Source: MPNO01 sp965205995 (GTDB taxonomy: Bacteria; Pseudomonadota; Alphaproteobacteria; MPNO01). From it: a stretch of 64,000 nucleotides of DNA. Below the pieces are notes generated by a model. The model searched no databases. It saw only the letters and a list, made by a program, of their open reading frames with translations, and was not told the DNA's origin. Of the stretch, positions 35,218 through 43,996 are shown piece after piece. The first letter of the stretch is position 1, and every line of letters begins with the position of its first letter. The stretch covers positions 3,038,001 through 3,102,000 of the forward strand of contig OZ242200.1 of NCBI GenBank assembly GCA_965205995.1. The letters run 5' to 3'. Both the position numbers and the translations under genes were made by a program.

Positions 35218-37002
35218 TCAGTGCCAGAGACGCTGCCGGTCGAACCCCTGCAGCAGCTCGGCGCCGCCGATCGCGGCATGTTTGAGGGACGCGGCCCTGG
35301 GCAGCACGCATTCGGCGTAGAACCGGGCGGTCTCGACCTTGGAGCGGTAGAACGGGTCATCTGCGTCGGCGGCCGCGGCCCTGGAATCGGCGATAATCGC
35401 CGAGCGCGCGAGCAGATATCCGCCGGCCACCGTGCCGAGAAGGGCGAGATAGGGGGTGGCGGCGGCGGCGGAGGCCCGGGCCGGCCGGTCGGCGAGCAGC
35501 CAGTCGGTCGCCTCGCGGAGCTCCGCCAGCCCGCCGGCCAGCGCGTCCAGGATCGGCGCCGTCGCGGTGCTGCCGTTGCTGCGGGCGAGCGCGCCCATCT
35601 CGGCCATCAGCCCATCGAGGGCGGCGCCGCGGTCGCCCAGGATCTTGCGCCGGACGAGGTCGAGCGCCTGGATCCCGTTGGTCCCCTCGTAGATCGGCGT
35701 GATGCGCGAATCGCGGTAATGCTGGGCGGCGCCGGTTTCCTCGATGAAGCCCGCCCCGCCATGGACCTGGACGGCCTCCGAGGTGACGGCGACGCCGGTA
35801 TCGCTGCACCACGCCTTGACCACCGGGACCAGCAAATCGACGCGGGCCTGGCGGCGGGCGCGGGTCTCGGGATCGTCGTGGCGGCGCGCGATGTCGAGTT
35901 CGGCGGCGACCGAATAGGTCAGCGCCCGCATCGCCTCGATCTCGGCCTTCATGGTCATCAGCATGCGCTGCACGTCGGGGTGGTCGACGATCGCCACCGG
36001 CCCGGCGGCGGGATCGTCGACCGAGCGCCCCTGAACCCGCCCGGCGGCATAGTCGCGGGCCTGCTGGAAGGCGCGTTCCGCCATCGCCAGCCCTTCGCGC
36101 CCGACCCCGAGCCGGGCGTTGTTCATCATCGTGAACATGTACTCCATGCCGCGGTTCTCCTGGCCGAGGAGGTAGCCGATCGCGCCCCCGTCGTCGCCAT
36201 AGGACATCACCGCGGTGGGGCTCGCATGGATGCCGAGCTTGTGCTCCAGCGCGGCGCAGCGCAGATCGTTGCGCGGCCCGAGCGAGCCGTCCGGGTTGAC
36301 CGGGTATTTGGGGACGATGAACAGCGAGACTCCGCGCGTTCCCTCCGGCGCGCCGTCGATCCTGGCCAGCACCATATGGACGATGTTCTCGGCCATGTCG
36401 TGTTCGCCCCAGGTGATGAAGATCTTCTGGCCGGTAATCCGGTAGCGGTCGCCCTCGCGCACGGCGCGGGTCCTGAGCGCGCCGACATCCGAACCGGCAT
36501 GCGGCTCGGTGAGGTTCATCGTCCCCGCCCATTCGCCGCTCACCAGCTTGGGAAGCCAGATGTCCTTCAGTTCGGGCGAGCCGTGGATCGAGAGCGCCCA
36601 GATCCCGCTCTGGGTCAGCATCGGGCACAGGCTGAAGGCGAGATTGGCCGATTCCCAGATCTCCCCGAGCGCGGTCGTGACCAGCCAGGGCATGCCCTGG
36701 CCGCCATATTCGGGGGTCGCGATGAGGCCGTTCCAACCGCCCGCGGCGAACTGCCGGTAGGCGTCGGCGAACCCGTCCGGGGTGGTGACGACGCCGTTCT
36801 TCAGTTCGCAGCCCTGCATGTCGCCCACCCGGTTGAGCGGCGCCAGCACCTCGGCGCCGAACTTGCCGGCCTCGGTCAGGACCGCGCGCACCAGATCCCC
36901 GGTCACCCAGTCGAGACCGGGCAAAGTGTTGATCGTCTCGAGCCCGATCAGCTCCTCGATGACGAAGCTCATGTCGCGAACCGGGGCTGCGTAGTCGGTC
37001 AT
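35218..37002 (-). CDS. Acyl-CoA dehydrogenase (long form, DmdC-like)
   Basis: 594 residues, about 200 longer than classical acyl-CoA dehydrogenases. An N-terminal helical extension precedes the core: TMNLTEPHAGSDVGALRTRA (FAD/substrate loop), GQKIFITWGEHDM and QVHGGAGFIEETGAAQHYRDSRI, with the catalytic-type Glu in ITPIYEGTNGIQALDLV. This layout matches the C-terminally extended family that includes 3-methylmercaptopropionyl-CoA dehydrogenase. It is the last gene of the leftward five-gene run starting at 41055. Substrate chain type not resolved. Confidence 0.88.
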   Translation of the reverse strand: MTDYAAPVRDMSFVIEELIGLETINTLPGLDWVTGDLVRAVLTEAGKFGAEVLAPLNRVGDMQGCELKNGVVTTPDGFADAYRQFAAGGWNGLIATPEYGGQGMPWLVTTALGEIWESANLAFSLCPMLTQSGIWALSIHGSPELKDIWLPKLVSGEWAGTMNLTEPHAGSDVGALRTRAVREGDRYRITGQKIFITWGEHDMAENIVHMVLARIDGAPEGTRGVSLFIVPKYPVNPDGSLGPRNDLRCAALEHKLGIHASPTAVMSYGDDGGAIGYLLGQENRGMEYMFTMMNNARLGVGREGLAMAERAFQQARDYAAGRVQGRSVDDPAAGPVAIVDHPDVQRMLMTMKAEIEAMRALTYSVAAELDIARRHDDPETRARRQARVDLLVPVVKAWCSDTGVAVTSEAVQVHGGAGFIEETGAAQHYRDSRITPIYEGTNGIQALDLVRRKILGDRGAALDGLMAEMGALARSNGSTATAPILDALAGGLAELREATDWLLADRPARASAAAATPYLALLGTVAGGYLLARSAIIADSRAAAADADDPFYRSKVETARFYAECVLPRAASLKHAAIGGAELLQGFDRQRLWH

Positions 37003-37023
37003 GGCGGTCGTCCTTGCGGCGGG

Positions 37024-38460
37024 TCAGCGGTCCGGCGGGGCCAGCACCTTGCCCGGGTTCATCAGATTGTCGGGGTCGAGCGCCGCCTTGATCCGGCGCA
37101 TCAGCTCGATGGCGACGGCGGGCTTGTAGTGGATCAGGGCCTCGCGCTTGAGCTGGCCGATCCCGTGCTCGGCGCTGATGCTGCCGCCGTGGCGCGAAGC
37201 GGCGTCGTGGACGATCGTGTTGAGCTCGTCTTCGCGCTCCAGGAACGCCGCCGGATCGCCGCCGACCGGCTGGTTCATGTTGAAATGGAGGTTGCCGTCG
37301 CCGACATGGCCGAAGGCGCAGACCCGGACGCCGTCCACCGCCGCCTCGGCCGCCGCCGCCGCCTCCTCCATGAACCCGGGGATACGCGATACCGGGACCG
37401 AGATGTCGTGCTTGATCGAGGCCCCGTCCTGCTTCTGGGCCTCGGGGATGGTTTCCCGCAGCTTCCAGAAATCGGCGGCCTGGGCGCCGCTCCCGGCGAT
37501 CACCGCATCGCGCACCAGCCCATCCTCCATCGCCCCGGCGAGGAGCGATTCCATCTGGCCGCGCACGTCGTCTTCCCCGGCGCCGGCGGAGAGCTCGGCG
37601 AGCACGTAGCAGGGATGCCGCCCGGCGAACGGGTCGCGGGTGCCGGGGATCTCGGCCAGCACCAGTTCGAAGGGCAGGCGGAGAATGAGCTCGAACGCCG
37701 TCACCCGGTCCCCCGTGGCCGCCCGCGCCCGGGCGAGCAGGGCGACGGCGGCCGCCGGATCGTCGAGCGCGACCAGCGCGGTCTCGACCGCGTGGGGGCG
37801 GGGAAACAGTTTCAGGACCGCCGCGGTGATGATGCCGAGCGTCCCTTCCGCGCCGATGAACAGATGCTTGAGGTCGTAGCCCGTGTTGTCCTTGCGCAGC
37901 GCCGACAACCCGTCCCAGACCCGCCCGTCGGGCAGCACCACCTCGAGCCCGAGCGCCAGGTCGCGGGCGTTGCCGTAGCGCAGCACGCCGGTGCCGCCCG
38001 CATTGGTCGACAGGTTGCCGCCGATCCGCGCCGTCCCCTCGCCGCCGAGAGAGAGCGGAAACAGGCGGTCGGCCTCGGCCGCCGCCTTCTGCACATCGGC
38101 CAGGATGACGCCCGCCTCGACGGTGATGGTGTAGTTGAGGGGATCGACCTCGCGCACCCGGTTGAGCCTGGCGAGGCTCACCACCAGCTCCCGGCCGCTC
38201 GCATGCGGCGTCGCGCCGCCGCAGAGCCCGGTATTGCCGCCCTGCGGAACGATGGGGATCTTCTCGGCCGCGCACAGCGCGACCACGCGGGCGACCTCTT
38301 CGGTCGTCGACGGGCGGACCACCGCCGGCGTCGCCCCGCGATAGCGCGCCCGCTCATCGACCAGGAACGGCGCCATGTCGGCGGGCTCGGTCAGCACGCC
38401 CGCCGCGCCGACGATTTCGGTCAGGCGCTCGCGCAGCGCGGTTTGAAGTTTCGCTTCCAT
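37024..38460 (-). CDS. FAD-binding oxidoreductase (D-lactate / 2-hydroxy-acid dehydrogenase, GlcD type)
   Basis: 478 residues. The FAD_binding_4 domain includes IPIVPQGGNTGLCGGATP (residues about 70-88) and LSTNAGGTGVLRYGNARDLALG; the C-terminal FAD-oxidase domain ends with DGVRVCAFGHVGDGNLHFNMNQP and SAEHGIGQLKREAL, the metal- and substrate-binding signatures. The family oxidises D-lactate, glycolate or D-2-hydroxyglutarate and passes electrons to an acceptor. It lies 21 bases upstream of the acyl-CoA dehydrogenase and nine downstream of tsaC, in one operon. Confidence 0.9.
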   Translation of the reverse strand: MEAKLQTALRERLTEIVGAAGVLTEPADMAPFLVDERARYRGATPAVVRPSTTEEVARVVALCAAEKIPIVPQGGNTGLCGGATPHASGRELVVSLARLNRVREVDPLNYTITVEAGVILADVQKAAAEADRLFPLSLGGEGTARIGGNLSTNAGGTGVLRYGNARDLALGLEVVLPDGRVWDGLSALRKDNTGYDLKHLFIGAEGTLGIITAAVLKLFPRPHAVETALVALDDPAAAVALLARARAATGDRVTAFELILRLPFELVLAEIPGTRDPFAGRHPCYVLAELSAGAGEDDVRGQMESLLAGAMEDGLVRDAVIAGSGAQAADFWKLRETIPEAQKQDGASIKHDISVPVSRIPGFMEEAAAAAEAAVDGVRVCAFGHVGDGNLHFNMNQPVGGDPAAFLEREDELNTIVHDAASRHGGSISAEHGIGQLKREALIHYKPAVAIELMRRIKAALDPDNLMNPGKVLAPPDR

Positions 38461-38469
38461 GCCTGACTT

Positions 38470-39450
38470 TTAGTTGGGGTGCGGCGGATCGACAAGCGGC
38501 CGGGGCGCGGCGGCCCGGCGCAGCCGGTCCATGATCGCGCGGCCGAGACCGGTCTCCGGGACCGGCATGGCGACGATCCCGGCGCAGCCGCTCCGGTCGA
38601 GCTCGTGCAGCGCGGCGAACAGCTTGGCCGCCGCCTCCAGCAGATCGGCGGAAGGGCTCAGATTGCGCTCGATCGCCGCGCCCGCCGGCGTGTCGGGCCC
38701 GAAGGAAAGCAGCGCCTCGCCGGGCCCGGCGCCGCCGGCGTCGATCCTGAGCGGCAGGGTGGGCGCGTAATGGCTGGCGAGCTGCCCGGGCGAGCGCGGC
38801 GCGTCGCCGCTTCCGGGCTCGGCCAGCGGGCCGATCAGGGCCTCGATCTCCTCCGCCGGGGTGCCGCCCGGGCGCAGGAGCGCGGGGCTCGCGCTGCTGA
38901 GGTCGACCACGGTGGACTCGATTCCCAGCCTGCACGGCCCGCCGTCCAGAACCAGATCGACCGCATCGCCCAGCGCGTCCGCGACGTGCCGGGCGCGGGT
39001 CGGGCTGACGGCGCCGGCCGGGTTGGCGCTCGGCGCGGCGACCGGGCGTCCGGTTTGCGCGAGCAGCGCCTGGGCCGTCTCGCCCCGCGGCACGCGCACG
39101 GCGAGCGTCGGCAGGCCGGAAGCGGCGAGCATCGAGACCGGGCAGGAGGCGCGCCTCGGCAGGACCAGGGAGAGCGGGCCCGGCCAGAATCGTTCGGCGA
39201 GGGTTTGCGCCTCGCCGGTCCATTCGACCAGCTTCCGGGCTTCGTCGATCCCCGGGACGTGGACGATCAGCGGGTTGAATTCGGGGCGTCGCTTGGCCGC
39301 GAACACGCGGGCGACGGCGCGGTCGTCGGTCGCATCGGCGCCGAGGCCGTAGACGGTTTCGGTCGGGAAGGCGACGAGGCCGCCGCGCCGGAGAATACGG
39401 GCCGCTTCGGCGATCGCGCCCGGCTGGGCTGCCTGCCTAATCGCGCCCAC
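38470..39450 (-). CDS. tsaC: L-threonylcarbamoyladenylate synthase (TsaC/Sua5)
   Basis: 326 residues, the long Sua5 form: YrdC domain (ILRRGGLVAFPTETVYGLGAD, AKRRPEFNPLIVHV, SANPAGAVSPTRARHV) plus a C-terminal Sua5 domain starting near LRPGGTPAEEIEALI. It makes threonylcarbamoyl-AMP for the t6A37 modification of ANN-decoding tRNAs. GTG 39450 begins 14 bases inside the end of cysQ. KRRPEFNPL includes the conserved K-R nucleotide-site residues. Confidence 0.92.
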   Translation of the reverse strand: MGAIRQAAQPGAIAEAARILRRGGLVAFPTETVYGLGADATDDRAVARVFAAKRRPEFNPLIVHVPGIDEARKLVEWTGEAQTLAERFWPGPLSLVLPRRASCPVSMLAASGLPTLAVRVPRGETAQALLAQTGRPVAAPSANPAGAVSPTRARHVADALGDAVDLVLDGGPCRLGIESTVVDLSSASPALLRPGGTPAEEIEALIGPLAEPGSGDAPRSPGQLASHYAPTLPLRIDAGGAGPGEALLSFGPDTPAGAAIERNLSPSADLLEAAAKLFAALHELDRSGCAGIVAMPVPETGLGRAIMDRLRRAAAPRPLVDPPHPN

Positions 39451-40201
39451 GGGCGATGAACTCGGGGTTGAGGAACCCCGGCTTGCCGTAGCCGAGCGGC
39501 GCGCCCTCGATGGTCCTGACGCTGCCGCCGGCGGCCAGGAGGACGGCGTGGCCGGCGGCGGTGTCCCACTCCGAGGTCGCGCCGTAGCGGGGATAGATGT
39601 CGCCCTCGCCGGCGGCGACCAGGCAGAATTTGAGCGAGCTTCCGATCGTCCGGTGCGCGGCGACATCCATGCTGGCCAGGAGGCCGGCGAGCTTGTCGCG
39701 GTCGCCATGCATGCGGCTCGACAGGACCACCGGGCCATCGGCGGGGATCGGCCGCGCCGCAATCGCCTCGCGCGCGCCGCCCCCCCGCGACCGCCACGCG
39801 GCGCCCGGCGCGATGCCGCCATAGGTCTCGCCGAGCGCCGGCGCATGCACCGCGCCCAGCACCGGCACCCCGTCCTCGACCAAAGCGATATTGACGGTGA
39901 ACTCGTCGGTCCCGCGGATGAACTCCCTGGTTCCGTCCAGCGGATCGACCAGCCAGAACCGCGCGCCGCCTTCGCGCGGCGCGGCGCCGGCGGCCACCGC
40001 CTCCTCGGCGATGACCGGGGTGGCGGGATCGATCTCCCGGAGCGCCCGGACGATCAGCGCCTCCGCATCGCGGTCGGCGGCGGTGACGGGAGAGGAGTCC
40101 GCCTTGCGCTCGACGGCGATTCCGGTGCGGTAGTGGCCGAGAATCGCCAGCCCCGCGTCTTCGGCGATCGCGGCGACGCGATCGAGCAGGGGCGTCCTCA
40201 A
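39437..40201 (-). CDS. cysQ: 3'(2'),5'-bisphosphate nucleotidase CysQ
   Basis: 254 residues of the inositol-monophosphatase-like superfamily. Metal-site motifs are PVIAEE (residues about 62-67), FWLVDPLDGTREFIRGTDEFTVNIA and SEWDTAAGHAVL. It removes the 3'-phosphate of PAP(S), a by-product of sulfate assimilation. Start overlaps the SDR stop by four bases (ATGA at 40198) and its end overlaps tsaC by 14 bases. Confidence 0.9.
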   Translation of the reverse strand: MRTPLLDRVAAIAEDAGLAILGHYRTGIAVERKADSSPVTAADRDAEALIVRALREIDPATPVIAEEAVAAGAAPREGGARFWLVDPLDGTREFIRGTDEFTVNIALVEDGVPVLGAVHAPALGETYGGIAPGAAWRSRGGGAREAIAARPIPADGPVVLSSRMHGDRDKLAGLLASMDVAAHRTIGSSLKFCLVAAGEGDIYPRYGATSEWDTAAGHAVLLAAGGSVRTIEGAPLGYGKPGFLNPEFIARGRD

Positions 40202-41055
40202 CGCGCCCCGGGCCAGGCGGCGACGGTTCCGGCCCCGGGCCAGGCGGCCGGCGCGCGGGCGGCGTCGGCGGCCTCGGCCGGCGGCAGCGCGGAATCCCAG
40301 TCATTGCCGACGAAGCGGCAATCGGTCACCCCGTCGGAATCCTCCGACGCGAGCCACAGGAGCGGCGCCACCATCACCTCCGGCTGTACCAGGGTATCGC
40401 GGTCGAATGGGGCGTTGGCGGGGATGAAGCCGGTATTGGTGGGCCCGCCCGGGACCAGCACGTTGGCGGTCACCCCGGTGCCGGCCAGATCCTTGGCCCA
40501 GGTCGCGGTCGCCGCCTCCAGCGCCGCCTTGGACTGGCCATAGGGGGTGTAGGCCTTGCGGTGCATGGTATCGAGGCTGGTGGTGACGTTGACGATACGG
40601 CCCCAGCCCTGCGCCACCAGATGCGGCGCGGCGAACTTGGCGATCATGAAGGGCGCCTTGAAATTGACGTCCATCATGCGCTGCCAGCGGTCGATATCGG
40701 CCTCCCAGAACGAGACCGGCTCGGTCATATAGGTCTCGCGGATGGTCTGCATGCCGATGCCGGCGTTGTTGACCACCATGTGCAGCCCGCCGAACGCGCT
40801 CCTCGCGCGCTCCACCAGACCGGCGCAGGAGGCGGGGTCGGTGATGTCGGCGTCGAGGATCTCGAGCCGGCCCGGCCCGTTCCGCGCCCGCGCGGTCTCG
40901 GCCAGCGCTTGCAGCGGTTCGGCGCGGACATCGACGGCCAGCACGTCGGCCCCGTCGCCGATCAGGCCGAGCGACATCGCTGTGCCCATGCCGCCGCCGC
41001 CGCCGGTGACGATCGCAACCTTGCCGGCCAATGGCTCCGCCACAAATTCCTCCAT
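40198..41055 (-). CDS. SDR family oxidoreductase
   Basis: 285 residues. IVTGGGGGMGTAMSLGLIGDG is the nucleotide-binding loop, AVDVRAEP suggests NAD preference, VVNNAGIG, and YGQSKAALEA holds the catalytic Tyr and Lys. It opens the leftward operon with cysQ, tsaC and two dehydrogenases. The extreme C-terminus contains AAWPGA twice, encoded by a 17-bp direct repeat (40205-40221, 40232-40248), so the last ten residues are probably a recent duplication. Confidence 0.87.
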   Translation of the reverse strand: MEEFVAEPLAGKVAIVTGGGGGMGTAMSLGLIGDGADVLAVDVRAEPLQALAETARARNGPGRLEILDADITDPASCAGLVERARSAFGGLHMVVNNAGIGMQTIRETYMTEPVSFWEADIDRWQRMMDVNFKAPFMIAKFAAPHLVAQGWGRIVNVTTSLDTMHRKAYTPYGQSKAALEAATATWAKDLAGTGVTANVLVPGGPTNTGFIPANAPFDRDTLVQPEVMVAPLLWLASEDSDGVTDCRFVGNDWDSALPPAEAADAARAPAAWPGAGTVAAWPGAR

Positions 41056-41172
41056 CGCGGTCTTTCGGGCGCGCGGAACTTACCCGGGACGATCCGCCCG
41101 AACAACCGGATGTCTGGACTTGCGGCCGGGGGTTGCCGATCATGGCCGCCCATTCGAGCGCCGGAGGCCGGC

Positions 41173-41823
41173 ATGGCGACCACGCTGCGCGACCGCTACG
41201 TCCCCAAATCCGTCAACCCGATGCGCCAGGACGCGCCGGGCGCGGTACGGGCGATGCCCTCGCCCCACCGCCTGCACCATTTCCACATCTACTCGGACGA
41301 GAACTACGAGGCGACGATCGCGTTCTACACCCGCTTCTTCAACGGCGAGACCATCGCCGTCCAGGACGGCGGCGGCCCGCCGATGACCTTCCTCTCCTTC
41401 GACGACCACGACCACCGGGTGGTGATCGTCAAGCGGCCGGGCTGGGGCGCCAAGCCGGAACGGGCGGTCGGGGTCTCCCACCTCGCGTTCTGCTACCGGA
41501 GCCTGGGCGAGCTGATCTACGTCTACAAGAAAATGAAGGAATGGGGCTATCCGCCGTACCGGACGGTCAGCCACGGCAACTCGACCTCGTTCTACTACCG
41601 CGACCCCGACGGCAACGAGATCGAGGCCATGATGGACAATTTCTCGACGCTGGACAGCCAGACCTACAAGCGCCACTACCAGTTCAGCGACGAGTTCGGG
41701 GCGACGTCGGAAGGCAATTTCGATCCCGACAAGCTGGCCGCGCTCTACGAGGCCGGGGTCCCGGATTCGGTGCTGCTCGACCGCGAGGAAGTGCGGCGCC
41801 TGGTCCGCGAGGGCGCGCTTTAG
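41173..41823 (+). CDS. VOC-family (extradiol-dioxygenase-like) protein
   Basis: 216 residues. One vicinal-oxygen-chelate module with likely metal ligands in RLHHFHIYSDEN (His), VGVSHLAFCY (His) and RDPDGNEIEAMMD (Glu), the 2-His-1-Glu set of glyoxalases and extradiol dioxygenases. YKRHYQFSDEFGATSEGNFD at the C-terminus resembles catechol 2,3-dioxygenase-like proteins. Cytoplasmic. Its TAG stop is formed by the edge of the repeat block at 41821-42091. Confidence 0.8.
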   Translation: MATTLRDRYVPKSVNPMRQDAPGAVRAMPSPHRLHHFHIYSDENYEATIAFYTRFFNGETIAVQDGGGPPMTFLSFDDHDHRVVIVKRPGWGAKPERAVGVSHLAFCYRSLGELIYVYKKMKEWGYPPYRTVSHGNSTSFYYRDPDGNEIEAMMDNFSTLDSQTYKRHYQFSDEFGATSEGNFDPDKLAALYEAGVPDSVLLDREEVRRLVREGAL

Positions 41824-42091
41824 AGCGTGTCCGTTTTACTTGGAACCGCCAACGATGCCGAGGCGCGCCCTTCGATACGCCCCGGATCAAGTCCGGGGCT
41901 ACTCAGGGTGAGGGATGGGTTTTGGGTGGCCAAAAATCCCCCTCATCCCGAGTAGCCCCGCCCTTCGATACGCCCGCTGCGCGGGCTACTCAGGATGAGG
42001 GGAATTAAATGTCCTCATCCCGAGTAGGCCCGAAAGGCCGTATCGAGGGACGCCACGCCGCCGCGGTTCCACCCAAGTCGGATACGCTCTA
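41821..42091. repeat. Composite repeat block (family A units inside imperfect terminal inverted repeats)
   Basis: The ends, TAGAGCGTGTCCG at 41821 and the inverted TAGAGCGTATCCG ending at 42091, extend to imperfect 28-30 bp inverted repeats that both include GGAACCGC. Inside are four family A units in alternating orientation: 41868-41914, a truncated one 41938-41959, 41961-42002 and 42013-42049. The terminal TAGs serve as the stop codons of both flanking genes. Confidence 0.8.
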
Positions 42092-43002
42092 GCCCGGCCA
42101 GGCGGCGCCCGTTCCCTTCACCACCATCCACGCTCCCATCGCGAATTCCGGCGCGATCGCGATCGCCTCGTCGGACAGGGCTTCGACCGGGACCCCGGCG
42201 GCCTCGACGAAGCGCCGCGTCGCCGCGAGGGCTTGTCGGCGCTTTCGAGGACCGCGGCGGCGATGAACGGCAGGCCGGGCGGGCGAGCGGTGGGAACGAT
42301 GCGCGCGAGTTCGTCGGGGGCGACGAAGTCGAGCCGGCCGCGGTCGAGGGCGATCCCCGCGCCATCCTCGCGGCGCCCGGTGAAGCGGGCATAGCGGGCG
42401 GCGGACTCCGCGGGATCGTCGGTGCAGATCACCACGCCGGAAAGCCCGGACACCGCGTTGTCGCGGGCGATCGTCGAGGGCTGCCAGACGAGGTCGGGCG
42501 TCTCGTGGCGCAGGATCTGCATGCGGCCTTCCGCCATGGTCCCGGGCGGCACGCGGAGGACCGAGAATGCGGCCTCGGCCTCGCCGCCGCCATCGACCGG
42601 CATCGGCCGGCGCAGATTCGCCACCGGTTGGGGCGCGAACCCGGCGGCGTCCAGCCGCCTTGCCTCGGCCTCGGCGTCGTCGACCGCGAAGGCGATCAGA
42701 TGGAGCCCCTCATAGCGGGCGATCGCCGCCCGGTGGGCGCGCGAAAACGGCGTATCGAGCCCGTCGATTTCGGTCAGGATCTCGAGATAGCCGCGGCCCA
42801 GCATAGCGCAGCGGTTGGCGGTTCCGGTCGGCACCCGGTTGCCCGCCGCATCGGCGTTGCGGTGGATCGTGAACGGGGTGAGCGGGAAGCCGAGACGGTG
42901 GAACGCCGCGAACGCCGCGTCCATGTCGGAGACGAACCAGCCGATATGGTCGAGGAAGATCCCGCCCGCCGGCGGTGTCTGGCCGGGTGGCGGCGCGGCC
43001 AT
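42089..43002 (-). pseudogene. Glyoxalase-like VOC protein with frameshift near the C-terminus
   Basis: About 300 residues from ATG 43002. GIFLDHIGWFVSDMDAAFAA opens a VOC domain, and LHLIAFAVDDAEAEARRLDA and a second repeat (VVICTDDPAESAARYARFTG) complete a Glyoxalase_3-like double module. After LESADKP the frame breaks: in the next frame the expected ending AATRRFVEAAGVPVEAL to WMVVKGTGAAWPG and TAG 42089 follows. One C missing from the CCC at 42229-42231 (minus strand) would restore it. Without repair the last ~45 residues are replaced by an Arg/Ser-rich tail. It may be a homopolymer sequence error or real damage. Confidence 0.75.
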
Positions 43003-43015
43003 CGGGCGGGCGCGC

Positions 43016-43978
43016 TCAGTCGTCCCAGACTTCGTCCCAGCTCCCCTGGGTCGCCGCCTTCGAATACTCCGTCGACCGGTTCTCGAAGAAGTTGGTGTGC
43101 TCCATGCCGTTGAGCATCTCGTCCATCCAGGGCAGCGGGTTGCGCTCGAGGCGGTAGATCGGCTGCAAGCCGAGCTGGGACAGGCGGCGATCGGCGATAT
43201 AGCGGATGTATTGCTTGACCTCCGCCCCGGTCAGCCCCTCGACCCCGCCGAGCTCGAAGGCGAGGTCGATGAAGGCGTCCTCGTGTTCGATCACGGTGTT
43301 GCAGATCGTGTAGAGGTCGCGCCGGAACGCGTCGGTCCAGATCTCCTGGTTCTCGTCGATGAAAGTGCGGAACAGATGGATGATCGATTCGGTGTGAAGG
43401 GATTCGTCGCGCACCGACCAGGAAACGATCTGGCCCATCCCCTTCATCTTGTTGACGCGCGGGAAGTTCAACAGGATCGCGAAGCTCGCGAACAGTTGCA
43501 CCCCTTCGGTGAAGGCGCCGAACACGGCGAGCGTCTTGGCGATATCCTCCTTGGTCTCGGTGCCGAATTGCTGCATGAAGTCGTACTTGTCCTTCATCTC
43601 CTTGTAGCGGAAGAAGGCTTGGTACTCGGTCTCCGGCATGCCGATGGTGTCGAGGAGATGCGAGTAGGCGGCGATGTGGACGGTCTCCATGTTGGAGAAC
43701 GCCGCCAGCATCATCTGGATTTCCGTGGGCTCGAACACGCGGGAGTAGTGCCGCATGTAGCAGTTGTTCACCTCGATGTCGGACTGGGTGAAGAAGCGGA
43801 AGATCTGGGTGAGCGTGTGGCGCTCTTGCGCGCTCAGCTTGTTGTGCCAGTCCTTGACGTCGTCGGCCAGCGGCACCTCTTCGGGCAGCCAGTGGATGCG
43901 CTGCTGGGTGAGCCAGGCGTCATAGGCCCAGGGATAGCGGAAGGGCTTGTAGACTCCATTCGAATCGAGCAGCGACAT
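43016..43978 (-). CDS. nrdB: Class Ia ribonucleotide reductase, beta subunit
   Basis: 320 residues. The diiron/tyrosyl-radical helices are recognisable in FSNMETVHIAAYSHLLDTIG and WSVRDESLHTESIIHLFRTF, and the C-terminal acidic tail contacts NrdA. It generates the radical for deoxyribonucleotide synthesis under aerobic conditions. It follows nrdA by 18 bases on the same strand and is controlled with it from the promoter region at 45982-46085. Confidence 0.96.
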   Translation of the reverse strand: MSLLDSNGVYKPFRYPWAYDAWLTQQRIHWLPEEVPLADDVKDWHNKLSAQERHTLTQIFRFFTQSDIEVNNCYMRHYSRVFEPTEIQMMLAAFSNMETVHIAAYSHLLDTIGMPETEYQAFFRYKEMKDKYDFMQQFGTETKEDIAKTLAVFGAFTEGVQLFASFAILLNFPRVNKMKGMGQIVSWSVRDESLHTESIIHLFRTFIDENQEIWTDAFRRDLYTICNTVIEHEDAFIDLAFELGGVEGLTGAEVKQYIRYIADRRLSQLGLQPIYRLERNPLPWMDEMLNGMEHTNFFENRSTEYSKAATQGSWDEVWDD

Positions 43979-43996
43979 CGGCGTTCCTGTACGGGC

